Positions 16,640 through 24,846 of a stretch of 64,000 bases of DNA are shown here, in pieces. The DNA is taken from assembly GCF_029868855.1 (NCBI RefSeq), contig NZ_JARWOV010000186.1, positions 62,001-126,000 of the forward strand, given 5' to 3'. This DNA is from Nocardia carnea. Its GTDB lineage: Bacteria > Actinomycetota > Actinomycetes > Mycobacteriales > Mycobacteriaceae. The number at the start of each line of letters is the position of its first letter. Position 1 is the first letter of the stretch. Position numbers and translations under genes: made by a program. The notes under the pieces were generated by a model that saw only the letters and a list, made by a program, of their open reading frames with translations, searched no databases and was not told the DNA's origin.

Positions 16640-17622
16640 GGTGTGGCCTTCTTTCCCGGTGTTGCCCGGCAGGTGTTGCGGAGCGTTCCGATCCCGGTGA
16701 CGGATGCCTCCATCACGTCGCCCGGAGTGAGCCAGCGCTGCCACTTTCCGCCGTTGCCCGCGGGGCTGCCGGTGAGGATCAGGTCGCCGGGCAGCAAGGG
16801 AGTGATGGCGGAGGCCTGGGCGATGAGGGTGGGGACGTCGAAGAGCATGTTGGCGGCGCGGTCGTGTTGCATACGTTCGCCGTTGAGCCGGAACTCGATC
16901 TCGAGATCGCGGTAGTCGCCGAGGTTCTCGGCCGGGATCACGAAGGGCCCCACGGGCAGGAATGTGGGCCGGTTCTTCGCGCGTAGCCAGTCTCCGCCGA
17001 GTGGCCGGTGTTCGGCGGGGAATTGCAGGTCCCGGGCGCTGACATCGTTGGCGACGGTGTAGCCGGCGACGAAGTCGAGGGCATTGTCGCGGGTGACGTT
17101 GTCGGCGACCGCACCGATGACGACGACGAGTTCGGCTTCCCAGTCGGTCTGCCCGGATTCGGGCACGAGCAGGACATCGTCGTCCGCGCCGCACATCGCC
17201 GACGCCAGGCCCGTGAAGAAGAACGGGCTGCCCGTCCGGGCGCGCTCGTCCATCATCGCCGCGGCCGCCGCCTCGAGCTCTTCGTCGGTGCGGGTATCGT
17301 CGGCGGCCTTGCCGGAGACGATGATCTCGGCGACATGGGTGCGGTAGTTCGCTCCCGCCTGGAAGATGTGGCGCGGTTGTACCGGCGGCAGAATGCGGAG
17401 CTGCGCCAGCGGGGTACCCGCGGTGGACGCATGCGCGGCGAGAGCGGGCAGCTCGGTCCGGGCGGTATCCCAGGCGGCGAAAATATCTGTGGTCGTGGCA
17501 ATCCCGGCACCCAGTCGCCCCGGCGGGATCTCGGCCACGCGATCGCCGGCAACCACGCCGGCGAATGTTCGCGTGCCGTCGGCGAAGGTGCCCAGCCCGT
17601 AGCTCTCCACTACCCTGTTCAT
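16636..17622 (-). CDS. Fumarylacetoacetate hydrolase (FAH) family protein, copy 1
   Basis: A 328-residue FAH-fold enzyme. The metal-binding glutamates lie in the conserved stretch DWEAELVVVIG, and the signature YTVANDVSARDLQ follows. LLPGDLILTGSPAGNGGKW is the normal late motif. Members hydrolyse acylpyruvates, isomerise or decarboxylate 2-hydroxymuconate-type products, or hydrate dienoates. It starts at 17622 (ATG), four bases overlapping the enolase-like stop. A second FAH-family gene in the same run (20898-21842) suggests two successive steps after ring cleavage, for example hydration and C-C hydrolysis. Confidence 0.88.
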   Translation of the reverse strand: MNRVVESYGLGTFADGTRTFAGVVAGDRVAEIPPGRLGAGIATTTDIFAAWDTARTELPALAAHASTAGTPLAQLRILPPVQPRHIFQAGANYRTHVAEIIVSGKAADDTRTDEELEAAAAAMMDERARTGSPFFFTGLASAMCGADDDVLLVPESGQTDWEAELVVVIGAVADNVTRDNALDFVAGYTVANDVSARDLQFPAEHRPLGGDWLRAKNRPTFLPVGPFVIPAENLGDYRDLEIEFRLNGERMQHDRAANMLFDVPTLIAQASAITPLLPGDLILTGSPAGNGGKWQRWLTPGDVMEASVTGIGTLRNTCRATPGKKATP

Positions 17623-18932
17623 GCGCGTCCCCGATCGCCGGCCGGACCCGTGATGGCGGCGGCGCCTGCGTATTCGATCTCATCGCCGAGTTGGGCTTCG
17701 ATCTGCAACAGCCGATTCCATTTCGCGGTGCGTTCGGAGCGCATGGTGGACCCGACCTTGATCTGGCCGGTCCGCCAGCCCAGGGCCAGATCGGCCAGCC
17801 AGGCATCCTCGGTTTCCCCGGACCGCGCGGAAAGCACGGTGCGGTAACCGTTGTCCTGCGCCAGCCGGACCACTGTGCGGGCGTCGGAGAGGGTGCCGGT
17901 CTGATTGGGTTTGACGAGCACGGCGTTGGCGACCTTGTCCCGAATACCGCGACGCAGCCGTTCGGCGTCGGTGACGAAGAAGTCGTCACCGAGCAGTTGC
18001 CGGTGGCCGAGTCGCTCGGTCGCCCGCGCCCAGCCTGCCCAGTCGTCCTCGCCGAGTGCGTCTTCCAGGGAGATGATCGGGTAGTGCGCGCACCAGTCGG
18101 CAAGCTCGTCGACCAGTTCGGCCGCACTGAGCCGGCGACCCCCTTCGGCGGCCAGGACGTAGTGCCCGTCCTGTGTGAGGAACTGGGTGGCGGCGATATC
18201 GACCGCGATCCCGATATCCGCGCCGGGTCGCAGTCCGGCGCGCTCGATTCCGGCGACCACCATGTCCAGCGCGGCCCGGTTGGTCGGCAGTACGGGCCCG
18301 AGCCCGCCTTCGTCGGCGATCAGCGCGACCGAATGACCGTGCTCGGCCAGCACATCCGCGGTGCCCCGGCGGACGCGGGCGCTGAATTCGACGGCCTCGG
18401 CAAACGTCTGCGCCCCGACCGGGACGGCGAGGAAGTCCTGCACATCGATCGAGCGGCCGGCATGGGCGCCACCGGAGATGATGTTGACCATCGGCAGCGG
18501 CAGCAGCGGCTCGTCCCCCGCTGCCGCGACCAGCCGGTAGAGCGGGATGCGCCGGGCATCGGCGGCGGCCAGTGCGGTCGCGACCGATACTGCCAATACA
18601 GCATTGGCGCCCACCTCCCCCAGGTCCGGTGTCCCGTCGGCGGCCCGCAGCGCGGTATCGACCACGCCACGGTCGAGGGCATCGAGGCCCCGCACGGCCT
18701 CGGCGAGAATCGTGGTGGCATTCGCTACGGCGCGCTGCACGCCCTGCCCGGAGTAACGGGTGCCGCCGTCGCGCAACTCGCGCGCTTCGTGGCGGCCGGT
18801 CGAGGCCCCGGAGGGAACGTAGGCCTGCCCGCGCGCCCCGCCGGCCAGCAGCACCTCACACCCCACGGTGGGTTTTCCGCGTGAGTCGAGTCCCTCCCAG
18901 GCGGTGATATCGCGGATAGCGGTGTCGGTCAT
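17619..18932 (-). CDS. Enolase paralogue (phosphopyruvate hydratase family) in catabolic operon
   Basis: A 437-residue protein aligned end to end with enolase: PSGASTGRHEARELRDG (40-56), DEGG with Glu208, metal ligands Asp245, Glu290 and Asp316/317 (GDD), catalytic-base Lys341 (KPNQTGTLS), RSGETED (370-376) and Lys392 (GQIK). Two active-site residues differ from glycolytic enolase: the invariant His of SHRSGETED is Ala369, and the Glu of DIQEF is Asp166 (DVQDF). So it probably dehydrates a 2-phospho-3-hydroxy acid other than 2-phosphoglycerate. It lies between a kinase and an FAH-family gene with ATGA overlaps at both ends. The ATG at 18932 with GGAGG was preferred to an in-frame start 15 bases earlier. 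The genome's housekeeping enolase is not in this window. Confidence 0.88.
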   Translation of the reverse strand: MTDTAIRDITAWEGLDSRGKPTVGCEVLLAGGARGQAYVPSGASTGRHEARELRDGGTRYSGQGVQRAVANATTILAEAVRGLDALDRGVVDTALRAADGTPDLGEVGANAVLAVSVATALAAADARRIPLYRLVAAAGDEPLLPLPMVNIISGGAHAGRSIDVQDFLAVPVGAQTFAEAVEFSARVRRGTADVLAEHGHSVALIADEGGLGPVLPTNRAALDMVVAGIERAGLRPGADIGIAVDIAATQFLTQDGHYVLAAEGGRRLSAAELVDELADWCAHYPIISLEDALGEDDWAGWARATERLGHRQLLGDDFFVTDAERLRRGIRDKVANAVLVKPNQTGTLSDARTVVRLAQDNGYRTVLSARSGETEDAWLADLALGWRTGQIKVGSTMRSERTAKWNRLLQIEAQLGDEIEYAGAAAITGPAGDRGRA

Positions 18933-19912
18933 GCGAGGAGCCTCCAAGCGTCCGGTAGTGAATGAGGGGGATCGCCGAGCAACCGGCGGCCGAGCGAGCG
19001 GGCGGCCACCTTTCCGGGTTCGTCGAGGTAGTCGACCGGGCTGCGGCCGTCCACCCGGGCCAGCACGAGGCAGCCGGTTTGGCGGATCACCTGGGCCATC
19101 GACTCGGGATCGGTGCAGTTCCAGGCGTCGAGAAAGGTCGCCGCCGCGGCGCGGTAACGGTCACCGTCGTGGGGCCGGCGGATGCTCTTGAGTAGCAGGT
19201 GCCCGACAATCCAGGCAGGATCGAAGGCCGGATCGCCCAGATGGGCGACTTCCCAGTCGATGACCCACAGCTCGGCATCGGAGTCGCCGACGAGCACGTT
19301 CTTCGGTGAATAGTCACCGTGCACCAGGCATTCGGTGGTTTCCGCCATGACCGCGACCGTCCGATCGATCTGCGGTACGAGTTCGGGATACCGGCCGCGG
19401 ATCTGCCGGTGAAACGGATCGACCCGCAATTGCTCGAACGCGGTCCGCGAGCCGAACTCTTCCCGTAGCCGGTCGACCCGGCCGGCCGCGTTCCGTTGCA
19501 GCCGCGCGAGGAACTCGCCGAGCCGGGCGGCCACGTGCACATCGATCACACCGGCCATCAAGTCGGCTTTCCAGGTATGCCAGTGGTCGGGGGCCCGGCC
19601 GATGACCAGGAAACCGTCGGACAGATCCAGCACGGGTGGCACCGATTCCGGCGCGATTGTCGCGGCCAGGCGCAGCGCGCGGCCCTCGGTGGTCAGCCGG
19701 CCCACATCGGCTTCCCACTCCTGCCGGACCCGCAACCGGCTCAGGGCTCGTTTGACCACGACATCGACACCGTCACCGGTGACCGCGACTACATCGTTGG
19801 AGACTCCGCCGGTGAGCGTGCGCACGGTCAGAACGGCCTCGGGGGCAGCGAGACCCCGGGCGCGCAGATGTGCGGTGACCGTATCGGTCAGGCCGGCGTA
19901 CTCGGTGCTCAT
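18929..19912 (-). CDS. APH-family phosphotransferase (small-molecule kinase)
   Basis: A 327-residue kinase of the aminoglycoside phosphotransferase fold. It has the ATP-binding lysine in VVVKRA (Lys54), the catalytic loop VHGDYSPKNVL (His198, Asp200, Asn205), and the metal Asp219 in IDWEVAHLGDPAFDPAWIVGHLLL, which recalls methylthioribose kinase more than resistance enzymes. The family phosphorylates hydroxyls of sugars, choline, homoserine and similar small molecules. Its position between a 2-hydroxyacid dehydrogenase and an enolase paralogue, all with 4-base overlaps, suggests it phosphorylates the hydroxyl that the dehydrogenase creates. Antibiotic resistance is unlikely in this context. 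Confidence 0.85.
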   Translation of the reverse strand: MSTEYAGLTDTVTAHLRARGLAAPEAVLTVRTLTGGVSNDVVAVTGDGVDVVVKRALSRLRVRQEWEADVGRLTTEGRALRLAATIAPESVPPVLDLSDGFLVIGRAPDHWHTWKADLMAGVIDVHVAARLGEFLARLQRNAAGRVDRLREEFGSRTAFEQLRVDPFHRQIRGRYPELVPQIDRTVAVMAETTECLVHGDYSPKNVLVGDSDAELWVIDWEVAHLGDPAFDPAWIVGHLLLKSIRRPHDGDRYRAAAATFLDAWNCTDPESMAQVIRQTGCLVLARVDGRSPVDYLDEPGKVAARSLGRRLLGDPPHSLPDAWRLLA

Positions 19913-20901
19913 CGCACCAGCTCCGGGGTGCGCAGAGCCGGAGAAGTGAGAACCTCCGGATTGACGATCGATTCCGGTCGGCGACCGGCGAGCACGTCGA
20001 CGACGTGCTGGGCAGCGGTACGCGACAGATCGGCCATCGACCCGTCGGAACTGAATGCGTAGTGCGGGGTGAGCACGGCGTTGGCCATGGTCCGCAACGG
20101 GTGATCCGCCGGCAGTGGCTCGGGTTCGGTGACATCGAGCCCCGCACCGCCCAATCGACCTTCCGAGAGCGCCGCGGTCAGCGCGACGGTATCGACCAGT
20201 CCACCGCGCGAGGTGTTGAGCAGCAGCGCTGTCGGTTTCATGAGCCCGAGCTCACGCGCGCCGATCACTCGGTGAGTAGACGAGTTCAACGGCAGATGCA
20301 GCGAAACGACATCGGCGGCCGTGAGCAGTTCGTCGAGGGAACCCACCGCGGTGGCGCCCGCGATCTCGCCGCCGTGGCGGCGGAGTGCCAGTACATCCAT
20401 CCCCAGCGCCGCCACCCGGGGAATCAGAGCCGACCCGATCGCACCCGCACCGACGATGCCGAAGGTCTTGCCACGTAACCGGACCGGCACCGGGGCGAGA
20501 TTGCGATTCCAGCGACCCGCCGCGGTGTCGGCAGCGAACGGCACCAGCCGCCGCGCCAGTGCCAGCAGCAGCAGCAACGTATGATCGGCGACCTCGTCGA
20601 CGCAGTACACCGGCACATTCGTCACCACGATGCCCAGTTCACCGGCCCGGGCCACATCGATGTTGTCCACACCCACGCCGAACCGCGCCACGGTCCGGCA
20701 GCGCGGTGCGTTGTCGAGCACCGCGGCGGGGACCTTCGCGAAGCAGGTGGCAATGGCGTCGACATCCGCGGCCGATGCCGCCAGCGATGCCGGATCGGTG
20801 GATTCCGCGACCACCATCTCGACCCCGGCCGCGTCGAACACCGCACGCTCGACATCGACGGTGGCCGCGGGATGGTCGGTGATCAGCACCCGATAGGTCA
20901 T
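19909..20901 (-). CDS. D-2-hydroxyacid dehydrogenase (NAD-dependent)
   Basis: A 330-residue member of the D-isomer-specific 2-hydroxyacid dehydrogenase family (phosphoglycerate dehydrogenase / CtBP-like). The cofactor motif G-A-G-A-I-G is at 151-156. The catalytic residues are Arg232 (NTSRGG), a Glu in DVTEPEPL (about 259) and His280 (LTPHYAF). It interconverts a 2-oxo acid and the D-2-hydroxy acid. The ATG at 20901 overlaps the FAH stop as ATGA; an in-frame codon at 20913 is less likely. It probably reduces a 2-oxo acid released by the FAH-family enzymes, or oxidises a hydroxy acid feeding in; direction cannot be read. Confidence 0.9.
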   Translation of the reverse strand: MTYRVLITDHPAATVDVERAVFDAAGVEMVVAESTDPASLAASAADVDAIATCFAKVPAAVLDNAPRCRTVARFGVGVDNIDVARAGELGIVVTNVPVYCVDEVADHTLLLLLALARRLVPFAADTAAGRWNRNLAPVPVRLRGKTFGIVGAGAIGSALIPRVAALGMDVLALRRHGGEIAGATAVGSLDELLTAADVVSLHLPLNSSTHRVIGARELGLMKPTALLLNTSRGGLVDTVALTAALSEGRLGGAGLDVTEPEPLPADHPLRTMANAVLTPHYAFSSDGSMADLSRTAAQHVVDVLAGRRPESIVNPEVLTSPALRTPELVR

Positions 20902-21842
20902 GCCTGCCTCCACGCACGGATCGGCCGCACCGCAGCGGCCTCGACGATGCGGTTGCGGGTCTCGCCGAGTACATCGACCGTTGTAGTGACCACATCACCC
21001 GGCCGCAGCGCCGGACGTACGTCACGGCCGTGCCTGCCCCACAACTCCGCCAAGCACCCGCTGCGGCAGGTTCCCGAGCCCAGCAGATCACCCGGCCGGA
21101 TCTCGGTGCCCCGCGACGCGTACGCGGCCAGCGCCGGGAAACTCCACGCCATGTGATCGAGCGTGTCCTCCCCGACCGTCTCCCCGTTGACCGCGACCGT
21201 CATCCGCAGGTCGAAGGACGGGCCCGAGGCCCGGGAGGCGAGTTCGTCGGCGGTGACGAAGAACTGACCGAGAGCGGTCGCGGTGTCCTTGCCCTTGGCC
21301 GGGCCCAGACGCAGCCGCATTTCGTGGAACTGGACATCGCGGGCGGAGAAGTCGTTGATCACGACATAACCGGCGATGTGCTCGGCAGCCTCCTCGACAC
21401 TCAGGTCACGGCCTGCCGCGCCGACCACCGCACCCACCTCGAGTTCGAAGTCGAAATCGGTGCAACCCGGTGCGATCGGCACGTCCGCGTACGGGCCGGT
21501 GACGGCATAAGGGTTGGAGAAATAGAACGTCGGGATCTCCCAGAACTCCGCGGGCACGGTGGCATTGGGGTCCAGCAGCTTCACCACGCCCGCCGTATGT
21601 TCCGGAAACGTCGAGAAATCCCGGAACGTCGGCGGATCCAGCGGTGTCAGCAGCACCGCATCGTCCAAGCCGGTCACCGTCGTCCGCCGCGCCAGCGCCC
21701 GGTCGGCAGCGTCGTGGATTCGGCCTCGGTCACCGAGCAGAGCCGCCAGCTCGGTCTCCGGTTCGAGGTCGACGAGCAGGTCACCGTCGGCGAGCACCGC
21801 CAGGATGGGCCCGTCGGCGGTCTGCCGGCGTGCGATCTTCAC
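20898..21842 (-). CDS. Fumarylacetoacetate hydrolase (FAH) family protein, copy 2
   Basis: A 314-residue FAH-fold enzyme. Metal glutamates lie in DFDFELEVGAVVG, and the signature reads YVVINDFSARDVQ. A family substrate loop (MRLRLGPAKGKDTATALGQFFVTADEL) and GDLLGSGTC are also present. The N-terminal part with FRDFSTFPEH resembles the longer fumarylacetoacetase-like branch. It lies 49 bases downstream of the extradiol dioxygenase and is likely to act directly on the ring-cleavage product. It is not closely similar to copy 1 (16636-17622), arguing for different reactions rather than a recent duplication. Confidence 0.88.
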   Translation of the reverse strand: MKIARRQTADGPILAVLADGDLLVDLEPETELAALLGDRGRIHDAADRALARRTTVTGLDDAVLLTPLDPPTFRDFSTFPEHTAGVVKLLDPNATVPAEFWEIPTFYFSNPYAVTGPYADVPIAPGCTDFDFELEVGAVVGAAGRDLSVEEAAEHIAGYVVINDFSARDVQFHEMRLRLGPAKGKDTATALGQFFVTADELASRASGPSFDLRMTVAVNGETVGEDTLDHMAWSFPALAAYASRGTEIRPGDLLGSGTCRSGCLAELWGRHGRDVRPALRPGDVVTTTVDVLGETRNRIVEAAAVRPIRAWRQA

Positions 21843-21891
21843 TCCGTTACTCCTTCACTACACAGCGACACCGGATACGAAAGGGGGCGAA

Positions 21892-22911
21892 TCAGCCCTG
21901 GCCGGGTTTCGCGTAGGGGTTGAGCAGTTCGGCTTTCATCTCGTCCGAGGCTCCCTCCTCCGTCGCCGTGAAACCTTCGGCGAGCGGGAAGGATTCGGTC
22001 ATCGAATGCGGCATGGCGCCGTTGCGGTAGAGGTTGTTCGAGCCTTCGGACGGCTTCCAGGTATGCGGTTCCCAGTCCGGTACGTAATTGCGGTATCCGC
22101 CCGAATTCAATTCGATGCGCATCGAACTCGGCTCGCGGAAGTACAAGAAGTTCTGTTCGCCTATACCGTGGATGGAAGGCCCGTACTCCATGGCAGTGCC
22201 GCGTTCCATCAGCACATCCGCGCACACCAGCAGCTCCTGATAGGTGTCCACCCAGAACGCGACATGGTTGATGCGACCGGCCCGCTCCGAAGTGTCGAGA
22301 ACCACCCCGAGATCGTGCGACTTCTCGTTGGTCGTCAGCACACCGAAAACGGTGATGGGCGCTTCCTCGAGCTCGGTGAAGGCCATCGTCCGGAATCCCA
22401 GCACTTCCGAGTACCAGGCGCAGAACGCACGCACATCGGAAGCCGCGATCGTGACGTGATCCAGGAACCGGGGAGCCCCGGCATGCGCGGAGCGCTTCTC
22501 CGGCCGGTCCGGATAGATGGACTCGAATTCCGGTTCCGCGGTGAACTTCTCCACGTCGTAGAACAGGCGCATCGGGTGACCGTAGGGACCGGTGAACTCG
22601 TAGGCCCGGCCGAATCCGAACGCCCCGGTCGTCCACTCCCCCTCGATCCCGGCGGCCTCGATACGTTCGGCGGCCTGCTCGAGCGCCTCGGTACCGGTTG
22701 TCCGCCACGCCATCCGCCGCAACGCCGGTTCGGGACCCTCGACGAGAACCAGGCTGTAGGTGTAGTAGTCGCCCCAGCAACGGAGATACACACGACCATC
22801 GACCTCATGGATAGCCCGCATCCCGAACTGCTCGACATAGAAACGCGCCGACGCGGCGACGTCAGGGGTGGTGATTTCGACATGGCTGAGGTGAGCCAGC
22901 AGGTGAGACAC
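21892..22911 (-). CDS. Extradiol ring-cleavage dioxygenase (type I, VOC fold)
   Basis: A 339-residue two-domain vicinal-oxygen-chelate protein. In the C-terminal domain the ferrous-iron ligands are present: His152 (LDHVTI), His216 (INHVAFWV) and Glu267 (MRIELNSGGYRN). The N-terminal domain keeps a related fold (SHVEITTPDV). This is the catechol 2,3-dioxygenase / homoprotocatechuate dioxygenase type that splits a catechol with O2. The GTG at 22911 has AAGGACAG before it; a longer frame begins at 22956. It is the first gene of the long leftward run and defines it as aromatic ring cleavage. An inverted repeat about 96 bases upstream may be the operator. Confidence 0.9.
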   Translation of the reverse strand: MSHLLAHLSHVEITTPDVAASARFYVEQFGMRAIHEVDGRVYLRCWGDYYTYSLVLVEGPEPALRRMAWRTTGTEALEQAAERIEAAGIEGEWTTGAFGFGRAYEFTGPYGHPMRLFYDVEKFTAEPEFESIYPDRPEKRSAHAGAPRFLDHVTIAASDVRAFCAWYSEVLGFRTMAFTELEEAPITVFGVLTTNEKSHDLGVVLDTSERAGRINHVAFWVDTYQELLVCADVLMERGTAMEYGPSIHGIGEQNFLYFREPSSMRIELNSGGYRNYVPDWEPHTWKPSEGSNNLYRNGAMPHSMTESFPLAEGFTATEEGASDEMKAELLNPYAKPGQG

Positions 22912-23006
22912 GGTTCTGTCCTTATCGACGGTTCGACTGACTGTGGTCCGAGTCACCAGTGTCAGCGCAGTCGACCGAAAGTGGAACAGGGTCTCGCGGA
23001 TACCAG

Positions 23007-23025
23007 CTATCTATGCGGTAGATAG
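23007..23025. promoter_or_regulatory. Inverted repeat upstream of ring-cleavage operon
   Basis: CTATCTA (23007-23013), five bases, then its exact reverse complement TAGATAG (23019-23025). It lies upstream of the extradiol dioxygenase start in an intergenic region with no gene. It is a candidate binding site for the operon's LysR protein (12428-13387) or another regulator. Confidence 0.5.
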
Positions 23026-23098
23026 TGCCGGAGATATGGCATCCGCCCGCCCAGCAGGGTCGGCGACACATTCGCGCCGGCCCGTGATCCGGCGCCTA

Positions 23099-23710
23099 CT
23101 ACGAGTCGACGGCCGGTTCGAGTTTCATCGACACGAGTTCGGTGAAACCGGCACGTCGCGCGAAGCCCACCTTCTTACGCTTGTACACCGTGAAGCCGAG
23201 CTTGGTGTAGACACCGAGCGCGGCCGCGTTCGTATCCTTGATGTCCTCGAGCACGTACTCGCGATACCCGGGCAGGCCCACCAGATGGCGAAGCAGCGCG
23301 GTGGCGACACCCCGGCCCTGATAGGCGGGCTCGGTGGCGACGAACCCGATCTCGGCGCGGCCCGGCCGGGCATCGACGGACGGGGCCATGAACCATTTGC
23401 GGATGACCAGGTAACCGAGCAGCCCACGCGGCAGCCCGAGGTGGTGCCGGATTGCGCGCCATCGCGGGGCGAACAGGGTCTGGTCGTCCTCGGTGAGCGA
23501 GGCGAGGCCCGCCGGCTCTCCGTCGACCAGTGCGACGTAGAACCGTTAGAGCACCAGCATGTGCTCGAACGCGTCCGCCAATGTGCGGGTATTCCGCGAG
23601 AACGCGACGAAATCGGGTGCGAAGCTGCGCACGTAGACCTCGGTGATGCGGCGCCGGTATCCCTCGCCGAGCCTGTCACCCCGCTCGACCACGACCATCG
23701 ACTCGACCAT
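23099..23710 (-). pseudogene. GNAT acetyltransferase interrupted by an in-frame stop
   Basis: From the ATG at 23710 the frame reads VESMVVVERGDRLGEGYRRR...FAFSRN-type sequence up to codon 54 (MLVL). It then meets a TAA at 23548-23546 and continues in the same frame with RFYVALVDGEPAGL to a normal GNAT C-terminus. That end contains the acetyl-CoA-binding loop EPAYQGRGVATALLRHL and ALGVYTKLGFTVYKRKK. Both halves are open and in register, so a single codon has been lost to a stop (or there is a sequencing error). An internal restart at 23389 would lack half of the fold. Substrate unknown. Confidence 0.75.
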
Positions 23711-23855
23711 TCCTGTCCACTCCGCCTGTCACGCAACCGCATCGGTCCCGAACATCCATTCATGAACCTCACAGATGATCCCATCACGGCTTCGGTCCGT
23801 GCGCGGTATCTGAGTGAACGGGCCGGCTCGGGGCCCGCGACTCGAGGCCGCCGAG

Positions 23856-23950
23856 GTGAGCCGCTACCACTACAAGGTGATCTTCAAGCCGGAGACCATC
23901 ATCCCCGACGTCGAACGTCCGTGCACCGGGATCCGGTACCTGGTGCGGTA
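23856..23950 (+). pseudogene. Possible gene-3' remnant
   Basis: A short frame ending at the TAG at 23948 reads RLEAAEVSRYHYK then VIFKPETIIPDVERPCTGIRYLVR. It has coding-like composition, but no start or upstream continuation. It could be the last 30 codons of a lost gene; I do not recognise the family. Confidence 0.25.
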
Positions 23951-23973
23951 GCGCTCGGCCTCTTCGGCCCGGT

Positions 23974-24846
23974 TCAGTCCACGAGGGCAGGAAGAACCAG
24001 GTCTCGGTAGCGCTGCTTCATCGTCTCGAGCACTTCCCGACCGTCGGCGGCCCAGATATCCGCGTTGAAGATCTCGACCTCGACGTCGCCTCGGTAACCG
24101 GCGCTGCGAACCCACCGGCCGATGGTCGGGAAGTCGATGACGCCGTCGCCCATCATGCCGCGGGACAGCAGCGGGTCGGCGGTCATCGGGTTCAGCCAGT
24201 CACATACCTGGTACGAGCTGATCCGTCCGGCGGCGCCGGCCTGGGCGATCTGTTCTTCGAGGGCCGGATCCCACCAGATATGGAAGGTGTCGACCACGAC
24301 GCCCACGGTCTCCGCCGGGTGCGGCTGGGCCATCGCCAATGCTTGGGACAGGGTGGAAATCACTGCCCGGTCGGCACAGAACATCGGGTGCAGAGGCTCG
24401 AGGGCGAGCCGGATGCCACGTTCGGCCGCGTACGGTGCCAGCAGTGCGAGCCGTTCGTCCACTCGCGCTCGCGCGGCGGCGAGGTCGCGATCGGGTATAC
24501 CGCCCACCACCATCACCAGTTCCCGCGTGCCCAGGGTCGCCGCGTCGTCGATGGCGCGGCGGTTGTCGTCCAGCGCCGCCCGCCCGTCGCCCGGCTCGGT
24601 CAGAAAGCCGCCGCGGCACAGGCTGGAGACCCGCAACCCCGCATCGGCGACGATCTTCGCCGCGGCGGCCGCACCGATCTCGTCGACCCGATCGCGCCAC
24701 AGTCCGATGGCGCCCAGCCCCGCCCGGGCGGCACCGTCCACCGCCTCGGCGAGGGTCCACCGTTTCGTCGTCGCCGTATTCAGCGACAGCGACCGGAACG
24801 GATCGGACAGATCGTAGGTACTGTGCCGGGCCGCAACAGAAGTCAT
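23974..24846 (-). CDS. Sugar phosphate isomerase/epimerase (AP-endonuclease family 2 TIM barrel)
   Basis: A 290-residue xylose-isomerase-like TIM-barrel protein. SLNTATTKRWTLAEAVDGAARAGLGAIGLWRD at the N-terminus, ALEPLHPM with a metal Glu/His, VVVDTFHIWWDP with Asp/His, and VEVEIFNADIW near the end are the usual metal-site strands. Family members include IolE/IolH, hydroxypyruvate isomerase and 3-keto-sugar-processing enzymes. The ATG at 24846 overlaps the DUF993 stop (ATGA). With the Gfo/Idh dehydrogenase two genes upstream, it may isomerise or cleave an oxidised sugar or cyclitol. Confidence 0.88.
   Translation of the reverse strand: MTSVAARHSTYDLSDPFRSLSLNTATTKRWTLAEAVDGAARAGLGAIGLWRDRVDEIGAAAAAKIVADAGLRVSSLCRGGFLTEPGDGRAALDDNRRAIDDAATLGTRELVMVVGGIPDRDLAAARARVDERLALLAPYAAERGIRLALEPLHPMFCADRAVISTLSQALAMAQPHPAETVGVVVDTFHIWWDPALEEQIAQAGAAGRISSYQVCDWLNPMTADPLLSRGMMGDGVIDFPTIGRWVRSAGYRGDVEVEIFNADIWAADGREVLETMKQRYRDLVLPALVD

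Noticed and set aside
15626..18127. 833-codon open frame spanning cyclase, FAH and enolase genes
   Set aside because: Only its last 337 codons match a family; the rest is an antisense-free shadow of two genes in other frames, a result of high GC.
18929..19912. Antibiotic resistance phosphotransferase
   Set aside because: The fold is APH-like, but the operon context and methylthioribose-kinase-like metal loop favour a metabolic kinase.
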